Of a DNA stretch of 64,000 nt, positions 26,858 to 36,721 are shown one piece after another. The stretch is from Prevotella sp. Its GTDB lineage: Bacteria; Bacteroidota; Bacteroidia; Bacteroidales; Dysgonomonadaceae. Each line of letters opens with the position of its first letter. Within the stretch, counting starts at the first letter, position 1. The notes under the pieces were generated by a model. It did no database searches. It worked only from the letters and a program-made list of their open reading frames with translations, and was not told the DNA's origin. The stretch covers positions 1 to 64,000 of the forward strand of contig JAITVV010000080.1 of assembly GCA_031285625.1 (NCBI GenBank), written 5' to 3'. Position numbers and translations under genes: made by a program.

Positions 26858-27261
26858 ATGACGGATTTACAGATTGTAGATATAAATGACTTGGCAACAT
26901 CAGAATATGATCAGTTCAAGTATGTGGAATATAACGGTAAACCTTTTACAGAAAAGGGCACTTATAGGTATGGCTATAATTACGAATATAACCCCGAAGC
27001 ATATTCTTCTTTTCAGGAAGCAGACGATGATCTGAAAATATTTATTGAGCGCTATCTAACTTAACACGAGAATATTTATAGAAAATATGCCGGAGAGAAT
27101 AAAATAAAAGAGACTATACCTTATTTACGCACACTTCTGTCAGATGATAATCGTTTGCCTGAAAAGATATATATCGTGATGGGGGAGGAGGTACTTCTTA
27201 TTTGTATTCAATAGCACAGGAAGCGGAAATGGCTATTGGAAAAATAGAAGGAAAAAAATGA
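26858..27261 (+). pseudogene. Decayed gene: in-frame stop plus frameshift
   Basis: The first part reads 68 residues (MTDLQIVDIND... to IFIERYLT). After its TAA at 27062 the same frame continues with plausible protein, HENIYRKYAGENKIKETIPYL and onward to YIVMG. A one-base slip in a G run near 27180 would then continue as GGTSYLYSIAQEAEMAIG and end at 27261. The three parts together would make about 134 residues, so this looks like one gene broken by a nonsense change and a frameshift. I recognise no family. A real 68-residue protein is the alternative. Confidence 0.55.
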
Positions 27262-27383
27262 TTTTCTTATATGAGAATGAAAATTCGTATAGTATTGGAA
27301 AAACATTATGGCATAGTTTTTGTTTCAATATAAATGATTCATTAATTAAGATTTTATCTGAAAAAGATTTTAGAAATAAATCT

Positions 27384-27391
27384 TATATTTG
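27384..27391 (+). promoter_or_regulatory. -7 box (TATATTTG) of clpC
   Basis: A perfect TAnnTTTG, 33 bases before the clpC ATG. Confidence 0.5.
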
Positions 27392-27424
27392 TAACATACG
27401 CATAGAACATCAAATAAGACGGTT

Positions 27425-29938
27425 ATGGAAAATAATTTTTCACAAAGAGTCCGCAAGATCATGAGCTACAGCCGTGAAGAAGCCGGACGTTTGCAAACCA
27501 ATTATCTGGCGCCCGAACATTTGATGCTTGGAATTCTCCGCAACGGAGATGGATTAGCCATACAGGCATTAAAGGATTTTGGGATAGATTTGGTTGAATT
27601 AAAAGACAGTATTGATAATAACATATTAAAGCAACAGGAGGATGCATACCCAAACAGTGAGATCGTATTAAGCAAAAGCACTGAAAAGATTTTGAAAATG
27701 AGTATATTGGAAGCGCGACTAACAAAAAGTCAGGAAACTGATTCGGAGCACTTACTTCTTGCCATTTTGAAAGATCATGACAATGTTGCTGCAGCACTGT
27801 TGGAAGAATATCATATGGATTATAACGGAGCTTTCACTTATATTAAAAGTATGGGTGATATAATGCACAACAATAGCAAACAGTCGCCCCGAATGGGAGC
27901 GGACTTTACTGATGACGATGATGAGGATGAAGAACCAATAAACGGTAATTCGAATGTAGGTACACAACAACCTCGTCAGGCTACAGATACACCTGTACTC
28001 GATAATTTTGGTATAGATATGACAAAAGCGGCTTTGGAAAACAAACTTGATCCAATTGTAGGCCGTGAGAAAGAAATAGAACGTTTGGCACAGATACTGA
28101 GCCGCCGCAAGAAAAATAATCCTATATTGATAGGTGAACCGGGAGTCGGTAAATCTGCGATAGTGGAAGGTCTGGCTTTGCGTATTACGCAGAAAAAAGT
28201 ATCCCGTGTGTTATTTGACAAACGTGTGATTGCCCTTGATATGGCATCAGTAGTAGCCGGAACAAAGTACCGTGGACAATTTGAAGAACGTATCAAAGCG
28301 ATACTGAATGAGTTGTCTAAAAATCCGAATATCATCTTATTCATAGACGAAATACATACAATTGTAGGAGCAGGTGGAGCTACAGGCTCACTGGATGCCG
28401 CTAATATGTTGAAGCCGGCTTTAGCCCGTGGAGAAATACAATGTATCGGTGCAACTACTTTGGATGAATATCGTAAGAATATAGAAAAAGACGGAGCTTT
28501 GGAACGCCGTTTCCAAAAAGTGATGGTGGATCCTACTACTGCTGAAGAAACATTGCAGATATTACATAATATCAAGGATCGTTACGAAGAACATCATAAT
28601 GTAAAATATACAGAAGGCGCACTCGAAGCTTGTGTGAAGCTGACTGACAGATACATTACAGACCGTAACTTCCCTGATAAAGCTATTGATGCATTAGATG
28701 AAGCGGGTTCTCGTATGCATATTGCAAACATACAGGTACCTAAGGAAATCGAAGATATCGAGGCAGAATTGAAAGGTGTAATAGAGCAAAAAGGAGAAGC
28801 TGTAAAAGCTCAGAAATACGAGTTGGCTGCTAGCTTTAGAGATACACAACGTCAACTAATGGCCAAACTGGACACTGCTGAGGCAGAATGGAAGGCTTCG
28901 TTGAAGGAAAAACCTGAAACAGTGGACGCAGAAATGGTTGCCGAGGTAGTATCTATGATGTCCGGAGTGCCTGTACAGCGTATTGGTGAATCGGAAGGAT
29001 TGAAGCTTGTGGGTATGAAGGATAGCTTAAAAGCTGCCGTAGTAGGACAAGACGAAGCCGTAAATAAAATTGTAAAAGCAATACAACGTAATCGTATAGG
29101 TCTGAAAGACCCTAACCGCCCGATAGGTTCGTTTATGTTCCTTGGGCCAACAGGAGTTGGTAAGACGCACTTAGCTAAGAAGATTGCCGAACAGTTGTTT
29201 GACTCTGCAGATGCGCTTATCCGTATAGATATGAGCGAGTACATGGAGAAATTCAATGTATCGCGCTTGGTCGGAGCACCTCCGGGATACGTAGGATATG
29301 AAGAAGGTGGATTGTTGAGCGAAAAGGTACGCCGTAAACCATATTCGGTAGTATTGTTAGACGAAATCGAGAAAGCTCACCCTGATGTATACAATATATT
29401 GCTTCAGGTAATGGATGAAGGTCACTTGACCGACAGCATGGGGCGAAAGATCGATTTTAAAAATACGATACTGATTATGACATCCAATGTTGGTACACGC
29501 CAGCTGAAAGATTTCGGTGGAGGTATCGGATTTAACAGACAGTCTGCTGCCAATAGGGAATATTCGAGAAGTGTACTTCAAAAAGCGCTGAATAAAACTT
29601 TCTCTCCTGAATTTCTTAACCGTGTAGATGATATAATTACATTCGATCAGTTGGATAAAACATCTATTGAAAAAATCATTGATATCGAATTGAAAGGCTT
29701 CTACAAACGTATGGAAGAATTGGGTTATACAATAGACCTGAATCAGGATGCTAAAAATTTTCTAGCAGACAAAGGTTATGATGTACAGTTCGGAGCTCGC
29801 CCTTTAAAACGTGCTATCCAAAACTATGTAGAGGATGAGATAGCTGAGTTGATCTTATCGGGGGCTGTAAAAGAAGGTGGTACAATAACTTTCGAAGTAG
29901 ATAAAGAAAATGATAAGCTCAAAGCAATGATAAAATAA
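27425..29938 (+). CDS. clpC: Clp protease ATP-binding subunit ClpC
   Basis: This is an AAA+ unfoldase that feeds proteins to the ClpP protease. The 837 residues contain two N-terminal Clp repeats (about 1-145) and an acidic linker DDDDEDEE near 165. The first ATPase domain has Walker A GEPGVGKS near 236-243. A central UVR/coiled-coil segment lies around 425-470, and a second ATPase domain has GPTGVGKT near 574-581, followed by the D2-small domain. The M-domain is short, as in ClpC rather than ClpB. ClpP and McsB are not in this window. It is monocistronic, with its own -7 box and terminator. Confidence 0.95.
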   Translation: MENNFSQRVRKIMSYSREEAGRLQTNYLAPEHLMLGILRNGDGLAIQALKDFGIDLVELKDSIDNNILKQQEDAYPNSEIVLSKSTEKILKMSILEARLTKSQETDSEHLLLAILKDHDNVAAALLEEYHMDYNGAFTYIKSMGDIMHNNSKQSPRMGADFTDDDDEDEEPINGNSNVGTQQPRQATDTPVLDNFGIDMTKAALENKLDPIVGREKEIERLAQILSRRKKNNPILIGEPGVGKSAIVEGLALRITQKKVSRVLFDKRVIALDMASVVAGTKYRGQFEERIKAILNELSKNPNIILFIDEIHTIVGAGGATGSLDAANMLKPALARGEIQCIGATTLDEYRKNIEKDGALERRFQKVMVDPTTAEETLQILHNIKDRYEEHHNVKYTEGALEACVKLTDRYITDRNFPDKAIDALDEAGSRMHIANIQVPKEIEDIEAELKGVIEQKGEAVKAQKYELAASFRDTQRQLMAKLDTAEAEWKASLKEKPETVDAEMVAEVVSMMSGVPVQRIGESEGLKLVGMKDSLKAAVVGQDEAVNKIVKAIQRNRIGLKDPNRPIGSFMFLGPTGVGKTHLAKKIAEQLFDSADALIRIDMSEYMEKFNVSRLVGAPPGYVGYEEGGLLSEKVRRKPYSVVLLDEIEKAHPDVYNILLQVMDEGHLTDSMGRKIDFKNTILIMTSNVGTRQLKDFGGGIGFNRQSAANREYSRSVLQKALNKTFSPEFLNRVDDIITFDQLDKTSIEKIIDIELKGFYKRMEELGYTIDLNQDAKNFLADKGYDVQFGARPLKRAIQNYVEDEIAELILSGAVKEGGTITFEVDKENDKLKAMIK

Positions 29939-29952
29939 GAATTTACATATTG

Positions 29953-29986
29953 AAAAGAGGATGAATGATTATTCATCCTCTTTTTT
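29953..29986 (+). terminator. Terminator of clpC
   Basis: AAAAGAGGATGAAT pairs perfectly with ATTCATCCTCTTTT around a four-base loop, then more T follow. Confidence 0.92.
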
Positions 29987-30004
29987 GTTTATTGGTGATG
30001 GCAT

Positions 30005-30037
30005 AAAAAAGCCGGAAAATAACTCTTCCGGCTTTTT
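30005..30037 (-). terminator. Terminator of gdhA
   Basis: AAAAAAGCCGGAA and TTCCGGCTTTTT form the stem. Read on the minus strand it ends in a U run after the gdhA stop codon. Confidence 0.9.
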
Positions 30038-30054
30038 CTATATTAGATCGGTTA

Positions 30055-31389
30055 TTATATAATTCCCTGTGCCATTACAGCTTTGGCAACTTTCATAAAG
30101 CCTGCTATATTTGCACCTTTCACATAGTTTACATATCCGTCTTTTTCAGTACCGTATTTAACGCAGTTCTCATGGATATTCTGCATGATCCATTTCAGTT
30201 TTTCATCTACTTGTTCCGACGACCAGCTAAGACGCTCAGAGTTTTGAGTCATTTCTAATCCTGAAACTGATACTCCACCAGCATTTGCTGCTTTACCCGG
30301 AGCATATAATATTTTAGCTTGTTGGAATACTTCAATCGCTTCAGGTGTTGAAGGCATGTTTGCTCCTTCCGAAACTGCAATTACCCCATTTGCTACTAGT
30401 TTTTTAGCATCATCACCATTAATTTCATTCTGGGTGGCAGATGGTAATGCTATATCCCCTTTTTCACCCCAAGGACGGGCTGCAGGCACATATTTGCAGC
30501 CGTAAGTCTCTGCATATTCGCTGATGCGGCCTCTGTAGAGTTCTTTCAATTCCTTTACATATTCCAGCTTCTCGGTTGTGATACCTTCCGGATCATATAT
30601 ATATCCACTCGAGTCTGATAAAGTTACAGGGATTGCTCCCAATTCTATCAGTTTTTCGCATGTGTACTGAGCCACATTACCCGAACCTGAAACAAGGCAC
30701 TTTTTACCTTTGATATCTATATTTTTTGTTTTTAGCATTTCAAGAAGGAAGTATACATTTCCGTAACCTGTAGCTTCCGGACGGATAAGGGATCCTCCAA
30801 ATGTTAATCCTTTTCCGGTGAAAGTTCCGGTAAACTCACGTGTAAGTTTGCGATACATTCCAAACATGTAACCTACCTCACGACCTCCTACTCCAATGTC
30901 ACCTGCCGGTACATCTGTGTCCGGGCCTATGTGGCGCCAAAGTTCGGTAATGAATGCCTGACAAAAACGCATAACTTCAGCACTTGATTTTCCTTTTGGG
31001 TTGAAGTCAGAACCACCTTTTCCACCACCCATCGGTAATGTTGTTAGTGAATTCTTGAATGTTTGCTCAAATGCAAGGAATTTCAATATTGATGGATTTA
31101 CTGATGCATGCAGGCGTAAGCCTCCTTTGTATGGGCCTATTGCATTGCAATGCTGTATCCGGTATCCCATATTGGTATGAGTATTGCCTTTGTCGTCGAC
31201 CCAAGTTACACGGAACGAGAAAATACGATCGGGAATACATAGCCTCTCGATTAGGTTTGCTTTCTCAAATTCAGGGTGTTGATTGTAAACTTCTTCAATG
31301 GACTCTAATACTTCCTGGACAGCCTGATGGTATTCAGGTTCGTTCGGGAATCTACGCTTTAAATCTTCTAAAACTAATTCTGCTTTCAT
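30055..31389 (-). CDS. gdhA: Glutamate dehydrogenase, probably NADP-specific
   Basis: This cytosolic enzyme reductively aminates 2-oxoglutarate with ammonium. The 444 residues match the hexameric GdhA type. Visible motifs are NPSILKFLAFEQTFKN, the substrate lysine region PMGGGKGGSDFNPKGKS, VPAGDIGVGGREVGYMFG, and the nucleotide-binding SGSGNVAQY. It lies on the opposite strand from clpC with back-to-back terminators. With glnN and gltBD nearby the window holds both the low-affinity and the high-affinity ammonium route. Cofactor choice is inferred from family type. Confidence 0.95.
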   Translation of the reverse strand: MKAELVLEDLKRRFPNEPEYHQAVQEVLESIEEVYNQHPEFEKANLIERLCIPDRIFSFRVTWVDDKGNTHTNMGYRIQHCNAIGPYKGGLRLHASVNPSILKFLAFEQTFKNSLTTLPMGGGKGGSDFNPKGKSSAEVMRFCQAFITELWRHIGPDTDVPAGDIGVGGREVGYMFGMYRKLTREFTGTFTGKGLTFGGSLIRPEATGYGNVYFLLEMLKTKNIDIKGKKCLVSGSGNVAQYTCEKLIELGAIPVTLSDSSGYIYDPEGITTEKLEYVKELKELYRGRISEYAETYGCKYVPAARPWGEKGDIALPSATQNEINGDDAKKLVANGVIAVSEGANMPSTPEAIEVFQQAKILYAPGKAANAGGVSVSGLEMTQNSERLSWSSEQVDEKLKWIMQNIHENCVKYGTEKDGYVNYVKGANIAGFMKVAKAVMAQGII

Positions 31390-31421
31390 TCTAAAAAATG
31401 GATTTTGATTTATGGATGTTG

Positions 31422-31429
31422 CAAAAATA
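31422..31429 (-). promoter_or_regulatory. -7 box (TATTTTTG) of gdhA
   Basis: CAAAAATA on plus reads TATTTTTG on minus, 32 bases before the gdhA ATG. Confidence 0.45.
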
Positions 31430-31556
31430 TGAAAAAAATATCTATTTGTTAAATATTTCAGTTGAAAAGTGACATTTTTTTATTCTTGGTGTTGCGGGAT
31501 AAATAAAAATAACCTACATAATTATGATGCAGATGTTTTTAATGTTGTTTTTTTCT

Positions 31557-31564
31557 TATTTTTG
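31557..31564 (+). promoter_or_regulatory. -7 box (TATTTTTG) of the rfbB-murA run
   Basis: A TAnnTTTG match 35 bases before the rfbB start. Confidence 0.4.
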
Positions 31565-31599
31565 TGATGTAATGTATTTTTAATAATTAGAATATAAAA

Positions 31600-32736
31600 A
31601 TGACTTATTTAATCACAGGCGGAGCCGGATTCATCGGCTCAAATTTTGTGAAGCACATGTTGGCAACACATCCTCAGGCAAAGCTTATTGTTTTTGATGC
31701 ACTTACTTATGCAGGAAATTTGGGAACTTTGGTCGAAGAACTGAAAGACCCACGTGTTGTTTTTGTAAAAGGAGATATCTGTGATAGGGAAGCAACTGAA
31801 AAAGTTTTCTCTGAACACAAAATAGATTTTGTTGTCAATTTTGCTGCCGAAAGCCATGTTGATAGAAGTATTGAGAATCCTCAACTGTTTTTACAAGTAA
31901 ATGTGCTGGGTACACAAAATTTGTTAGATACAGCTAAAAAATTCTGGACGGAAGGTAAAGATGAAAATAATTACCCTATCTGGCGCGAAGGAGTAAAATT
32001 TCTTCAAGTATCTACAGATGAGGTTTACGGATCGTTAGGCGATGAAGGTTACTTTACTGAAACTACCCCGTTAGATCCCCGTTCTCCATATAGTGCAGGT
32101 AAAACAGGTGGAGACCTTATTGTAAAAGCATATGGCGAAACATATAAAATGCCAATAAATATAACACGTTGTTCCAATAATTACGGACCATACCATTTCC
32201 CTGAAAAATTGATACCGCTTATTATCCGAAATATTCTAGCAGGTAAGCAATTACCTGTTTACGGAGATGGAAGTAATGTGCGTGACTGGTTATATGTAGA
32301 AGATCATTGTAAAGCTATTGATGTGGTTCTTCATAAAGGACGTATCGACGAGGTTTACAATGTAGGCGGACATAATGAGTGGAAAAATATAGATATTGTA
32401 AAACTCGTAATCAAAACAATACATGATATAATGGAACAAGAGCCAAAATATCGTGAAGTATTGAAAAAGAAAGAAAAATCTGCTGACGGTAGTATTGATA
32501 TTTCCTGGATAAATAATGATCTTATATCTTTTGTAAAGGACAGGCAGGGACATGATCAACGTTATGCAATAGATCCTACCAAAATATCTACCGAATTAGG
32601 CTGGTTACCGGAAACTTCTTTCGATAAAGGTATTGTGAAAACAATTTACTGGTATCTCGATAACCAACATTGGGTAGAGGAGGTAACTTCGGGCGATTAT
32701 ATGAAGTACTATGAACAGATGTACGGAAACAGATAA
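31600..32736 (+). CDS. rfbB: dTDP-glucose 4,6-dehydratase
   Basis: This is an NAD-dependent short-chain dehydrogenase/epimerase-type enzyme converting dTDP-glucose to dTDP-4-keto-6-deoxyglucose, a precursor of rhamnose and other deoxysugars. The 378 residues show GGAGFIGSNF near the N-terminus, AAESHVDRSI, the substrate loop STDEVYGS, and the YSAGK catalytic Tyr/Lys pair in SPYSAGKTGGD. SNNYGPYHFPEKLIP and the GDGSNVRDWLYVEDH block follow. The other rhamnose genes (rfbA, rfbC, rfbD) are not adjacent. Downstream genes murB and murA use other nucleotide sugars. Confidence 0.94.
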   Translation: MTYLITGGAGFIGSNFVKHMLATHPQAKLIVFDALTYAGNLGTLVEELKDPRVVFVKGDICDREATEKVFSEHKIDFVVNFAAESHVDRSIENPQLFLQVNVLGTQNLLDTAKKFWTEGKDENNYPIWREGVKFLQVSTDEVYGSLGDEGYFTETTPLDPRSPYSAGKTGGDLIVKAYGETYKMPINITRCSNNYGPYHFPEKLIPLIIRNILAGKQLPVYGDGSNVRDWLYVEDHCKAIDVVLHKGRIDEVYNVGGHNEWKNIDIVKLVIKTIHDIMEQEPKYREVLKKKEKSADGSIDISWINNDLISFVKDRQGHDQRYAIDPTKISTELGWLPETSFDKGIVKTIYWYLDNQHWVEEVTSGDYMKYYEQMYGNR

Positions 32737-32750
32737 TACCAGCCTGTTCT

Positions 32751-33620
32751 ATGGAACGTTTAAAATCTATATTAGCGGATAAGGTGCTTGATTTGTCTTC
32801 GGAAAGTGGAGATGCTGTGAAAGTAAAGATAGATAGAATCCAGCGCTTTCGTGATTTTGCAAATGCCCTGAAATCCCTTATGGTTAAATACCCTGCTATC
32901 GAGGATGAGCTGATTACAATGGTTGAAGATGGTGATTTTGATACAAAAGTAGCTTCTTCTCGCGTTGATACAGTAATACGGTTAGCAGATACTGAGGCAG
33001 CTCAGATAAATAAGGTTGCACCAATTCAATTAGACCAAATTCAAATTGAAGAATCTGTTGTAATATCTGAAGATGAAAAGGAACCTGATACTTTTATTGA
33101 AGAGGATTTAAGAGCAAAGACACTCGGCTCTGAATTAACGGAATATACCAGTCCTGATGATATTCCAATGGAAGTCTACAGAGGTAATGAAGAACCTTTG
33201 TATCGGCAGGAGGATATTGATAATGAAGCATCAGATGATTCTGTTGAATCGGAAAATGAATATATTACTTATGCAAATGTAGAAGAGGAGGACCCCAATA
33301 CTGAAGTAATAGAAGAGCAGTCAGTCAGCTATGAAGATAGTGAAAATTTGAAATCAGAAACTGATACGATTACTGAAGATATATTGGAATCGGAAGAGGA
33401 AAATCAAGCAGAAGATATAACTTTAACCGAAGAAGAAAAAGCTGCGAGAAGAAAAGTTATAATTAAAAGAGTTATTCAGGTTACCGGAATTATTCTGGCA
33501 GTAGTTATACTTATCTTTATCATTAAATTTGTTATGAGTCATTGGCAGGCTGTCCTGGTTATTGGCGGTATTGTTATTGTACTCGTTATATTATTTGTTT
33601 GGCTTAAGCGAAAGCGTTAG
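32751..33620 (+). CDS. Acidic membrane protein of unknown function
   Basis: This is a 289-residue protein with a distinct three-part layout. An N-terminal helical region (1-80) is followed by a long very acidic, low-complexity stretch rich in Glu, Asp and Ser (about 100-235). Two adjacent hydrophobic segments (about 240-262 and 266-284) end in WLKRKR. There is no signal peptide, so the long N-terminal part is probably cytosolic and anchored by the C-terminal hairpin. It lies 14 bases after rfbB and 30 bases before murB, so co-transcription is likely. I recognise no family, and an envelope-assembly role is inferred from neighbours only. Confidence 0.8.
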   Translation: MERLKSILADKVLDLSSESGDAVKVKIDRIQRFRDFANALKSLMVKYPAIEDELITMVEDGDFDTKVASSRVDTVIRLADTEAAQINKVAPIQLDQIQIEESVVISEDEKEPDTFIEEDLRAKTLGSELTEYTSPDDIPMEVYRGNEEPLYRQEDIDNEASDDSVESENEYITYANVEEEDPNTEVIEEQSVSYEDSENLKSETDTITEDILESEEENQAEDITLTEEEKAARRKVIIKRVIQVTGIILAVVILIFIIKFVMSHWQAVLVIGGIVIVLVILFVWLKRKR

Positions 33621-33650
33621 TCGAATATTGTTGAATCAATAATCCCAGAA

Positions 33651-34658
33651 ATGGACTATTATAGGCAAACCCAGTTAAAAGATTACAATTCATTTAAAAC
33701 AGAAGCTCAGGCTAAAATATTTTGTAAGCCCAGCACTATTCAAGAGCTTCGTCAGTGTTTATCAGATTTTCCAGACGAAAAAAAACTCATTATCGGGGGA
33801 GGATGTAACATCTTCTTTACGAAAGACTTTGACGGATTGGTTATTCATCCGTATATAAAAGGCCTTCGCGAAATATCGGATGAGGAAGAAGAGGATGAGG
33901 ATATATTTCTTGAGGTAAATGCTTCTGAAGATTGGGATGAGTTTGTAGCTTATTGCGTAGAGCGGGGATTTGCCGGACTTGAGAACCTTTCATATATCCC
34001 TGGTACTGTCGGGGCTGCTCCCATACAGAATATTGGAGCTTATGGAGCTGAGGTGAAGGATGTGATTCGTGAAGTAGTGGCTGTAGATATGGAAACTGGA
34101 GAAACAGTTTCTTTCTCTAATGCAGAATGTGAATTTGGCTACAGGGATAGTGTCTTTAAGCGAACAAATAAATATCTTGTTATCTCAGTTGTATTTCACC
34201 TGAAGCGGACATTTGTCTATATTCCTAAGTATGCAGATTTGAACAAAGAACTCGAAGATTTCGAAGAACCTTCTATTCAGGATGTACGTGATGCGGTAAT
34301 ACGTGTCCGTCAGCGGAAATTGCCTGATGAAAAAGTTTTACCAAACGCCGGCAGTTTTTTCAAAAATCCATATATTAGCAAAGAGCAAGCGGATAAGATT
34401 TTGATTGATTATCCTAACTTACCTGCATATCCATTGAAAGATGGTTTGATAAAGACCTCGGCTGCATTTCTTATCGACAAAGCCGGCTATAAAGGTAAGA
34501 GAAATGATAATGTCGGTACGTACCCTAATCAGCCACTTATTATAGTGAATTATGGTACTTCGGATGGTAATGAGATATTGAGCTTTATGCATGAGGTACA
34601 GAAAGCAGTGAAAGATACCTTTGGTATAGAATTAGAACCGGAAGTCAGAATATTTTAA
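33651..34658 (+). CDS. murB: UDP-N-acetylenolpyruvoylglucosamine reductase
   Basis: This FAD enzyme reduces the enolpyruvyl group to lactyl, giving UDP-N-acetylmuramate in the cytosol. The 335 residues match type I MurB. The FAD site includes GGGCNIFF and GLENLSYIPGTVGAAPIQNIGAYG. NAGSFFKNP contains the proton-donating Ser, and the last residues LEPEVRIF are typical. murA follows after 15 bases and makes its substrate, so the two catalyse consecutive steps from one transcript. Confidence 0.96.
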   Translation: MDYYRQTQLKDYNSFKTEAQAKIFCKPSTIQELRQCLSDFPDEKKLIIGGGCNIFFTKDFDGLVIHPYIKGLREISDEEEEDEDIFLEVNASEDWDEFVAYCVERGFAGLENLSYIPGTVGAAPIQNIGAYGAEVKDVIREVVAVDMETGETVSFSNAECEFGYRDSVFKRTNKYLVISVVFHLKRTFVYIPKYADLNKELEDFEEPSIQDVRDAVIRVRQRKLPDEKVLPNAGSFFKNPYISKEQADKILIDYPNLPAYPLKDGLIKTSAAFLIDKAGYKGKRNDNVGTYPNQPLIIVNYGTSDGNEILSFMHEVQKAVKDTFGIELEPEVRIF

Positions 34659-34673
34659 CAATAATATAGAAAC

Positions 34674-35978
34674 ATGGCATCATTTATTATAGAAGGAGGT
34701 TGTCACCTCACAGGAGAGATAACACCACAAGGAGCTAAGAACGAAGCATTACAGGTAATATGTGCAACATTACTGACTCCAGAAGAAGTTATAATAGAAA
34801 ATATTCCTGACATATTAGACGTGAATAACTTGATAGCCCTGCTGGGTGAGATGGGAGTAGAAACAAGGCGAATGGGAGAAGATACATGGTCTTTCAAGGC
34901 TGAAAATGTAAATATTGATTATTTGCAGACTCCGGAATTCTTCAAGAAAAGTGCTTCCCTTCGCGGTTCGGTTATGATCATTGGCCCGTTGGTGGCTCGC
35001 TTTGGAAGAGCTATATTGCCAAAACCTGGAGGAGATAAAATAGGCCGTCGCCGTTTAGACACACACTTTATAGGTATACAAAAATTGGGAGCTGATTTTA
35101 ATTATAATGATGCTCAACAGATATACAATATTTCTGCAGACAGGCTTAAAGGAACATATATGTTATTGGATGAGGCTTCGGTGACAGGTACAGCAAACAT
35201 AATTATGGCAGCAGTATTAGCCGAAGGAGAAACAACTATATATAATGCAGCCTGCGAACCATATATACAGCAGCTCTGCCGTATGCTTACCCAGATGGGG
35301 GCAAAAATAGATGGGCAAGGTTCCAATTTGTTACGGATCGAGGGAGTCAAAGTATTATCTGGTGCAAAGCATCGTATCTTGCCGGATATGATCGAGATTG
35401 GTAGCTTTATTGGTATGGCGGCTATTACAGGCTCTGAAGTAACCATAAAAGATGTTGCATATGACGACTTGGGAATAATACCCGATACATTTCAGCGATT
35501 AGGTATCCAGTTGGAACGAAGAGGAGATGATATATATATACCTGCTCAGAAGGAATATACAATAGATACTTTTATAGATGGCTCTATTTTGACTATTGCT
35601 GATGCGCCATGGCCGGGACTAACTCCCGATCTTATAAGTGTATTGCTTGTTGTTGCAACACAAGCTAAGGGTAGTGTGCTGATACATCAGAAAATGTTTG
35701 AAAGCCGTCTATTCTTTGTTGATAAGTTAATTGACATGGGAGCTCAGATAATACTATGCGATCCTCATCGTGCTACGGTTATTGGTACGGGTAAACGCCC
35801 TATGCGTGCTACTACAATGACTTCTCCCGATATTCGTGCGGGAATAGCATTACTTATCGCTGCTATGTGTGCCGATGGTAAAAGTACTATACATAATATT
35901 GAGCAAATAGACCGTGGATATCAGAATATTGATGTCCGTCTTAACCAGTTGGGGGCTAATATTATGAGATTAGATTAA
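34674..35978 (+). CDS. murA: UDP-GlcNAc 1-carboxyvinyltransferase with Asp in place of Cys115
   Basis: This is the first committed step of peptidoglycan synthesis: enolpyruvyl transfer from phosphoenolpyruvate to UDP-GlcNAc. The 434 residues form the EPSP-synthase-like fold. Lys22 in GAKNEAL and the RGS and LVARFG blocks are present. In the loop that carries the Cys of E. coli MurA (Cys115), the sequence is PGGDKIGRRRLD, so the equivalent residue is Asp121. MurA enzymes with Asp there (mycobacteria, Chlamydia) are active but not alkylated by fosfomycin. The swap is read directly from the codon GAT at 35034. The gene is the second of the murB-murA pair. Confidence 0.95.
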   Translation: MASFIIEGGCHLTGEITPQGAKNEALQVICATLLTPEEVIIENIPDILDVNNLIALLGEMGVETRRMGEDTWSFKAENVNIDYLQTPEFFKKSASLRGSVMIIGPLVARFGRAILPKPGGDKIGRRRLDTHFIGIQKLGADFNYNDAQQIYNISADRLKGTYMLLDEASVTGTANIIMAAVLAEGETTIYNAACEPYIQQLCRMLTQMGAKIDGQGSNLLRIEGVKVLSGAKHRILPDMIEIGSFIGMAAITGSEVTIKDVAYDDLGIIPDTFQRLGIQLERRGDDIYIPAQKEYTIDTFIDGSILTIADAPWPGLTPDLISVLLVVATQAKGSVLIHQKMFESRLFFVDKLIDMGAQIILCDPHRATVIGTGKRPMRATTMTSPDIRAGIALLIAAMCADGKSTIHNIEQIDRGYQNIDVRLNQLGANIMRLD

Positions 35979-36070
35979 AATCAATGTTTTACTTTCACAA
36001 TAAACTTTATTATTTATTACGAATGCACCATTCTTATTCGGGATGGTGAAATGTCTTAATTCTTTACACT

Positions 36071-36712
36071 ATGACAGAAAATGAAAAGTATCTCTTTGAT
36101 CATTTCCTTATTAGTATAAAATCAGGATTTGAGTCTTTAGATGATATTATTACTGATGCCCTCGAAGCTGTAGAAGACGAAGGGTGGGAGAGTGAAATCT
36201 CAGAGGAGTGGATCAAGGAAACCTTAAGTATTCAATATGCAAAAAATGAGGCTGAAAGCAAAGACTGGATACACCCTACCGATACTGAAAAATTGCATAC
36301 AGTCTTTGATAATCTTTGTAAACAGAAAATAGTAGCACTTCACAATGCAGGCTATACGCAGTCAGATGCTATCTATGATGTTCAAGACGTTTGGCAGGAT
36401 TTAGAAGATAATGGGATAAAACCTGTTGGCTATTGCTATTACCATGGACAGGACCTAGAGCGTGTAATAGAAACAGGTACTCTTTGTATTGGCTTTTATG
36501 GAGAAAAAGAAAAGAATGACAAAGAAGCCATTATTATAGGGCATAAGATTGTTTCTCTTTTAAAAGAACAAGGATTCACTATCGAATGGGATGGATCAGC
36601 TTCAAAAAGGATTGAAATTCATGATTTCAACTGGCAAAATCTTTTTACATCAGATGAAGATGTAGAAGATAAATGGGGCTATGATCGTGTTTTGGAATTG
36701 ATGGAAGAATAA
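36071..36712 (+). CDS. DUF6891-like cytosolic protein
   Basis: This is a 213-residue acidic soluble protein without signal peptide or membrane segment. The C-terminal half (CYYHGQDLERVIETGTLCIGFYG and DGSASKRIEIHDFNWQ) resembles the DUF6891 family, which has no known function. An N-terminal helical half is rich in Glu and Trp. It lies 92 bases after murA on the same strand. The gap contains no obvious terminator, so it may be read through from murA, but no functional link is visible. Confidence 0.6.
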   Translation: MTENEKYLFDHFLISIKSGFESLDDIITDALEAVEDEGWESEISEEWIKETLSIQYAKNEAESKDWIHPTDTEKLHTVFDNLCKQKIVALHNAGYTQSDAIYDVQDVWQDLEDNGIKPVGYCYYHGQDLERVIETGTLCIGFYGEKEKNDKEAIIIGHKIVSLLKEQGFTIEWDGSASKRIEIHDFNWQNLFTSDEDVEDKWGYDRVLELMEE

Positions 36713-36721
36713 TATTTATAC

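Noticed and set aside
27258-27464. Open frame of 68 codons overlapping the clpC start
   Set aside because: It overlaps clpC out of frame, contains the clpC -7 box, and has no family features; it is probably chance.
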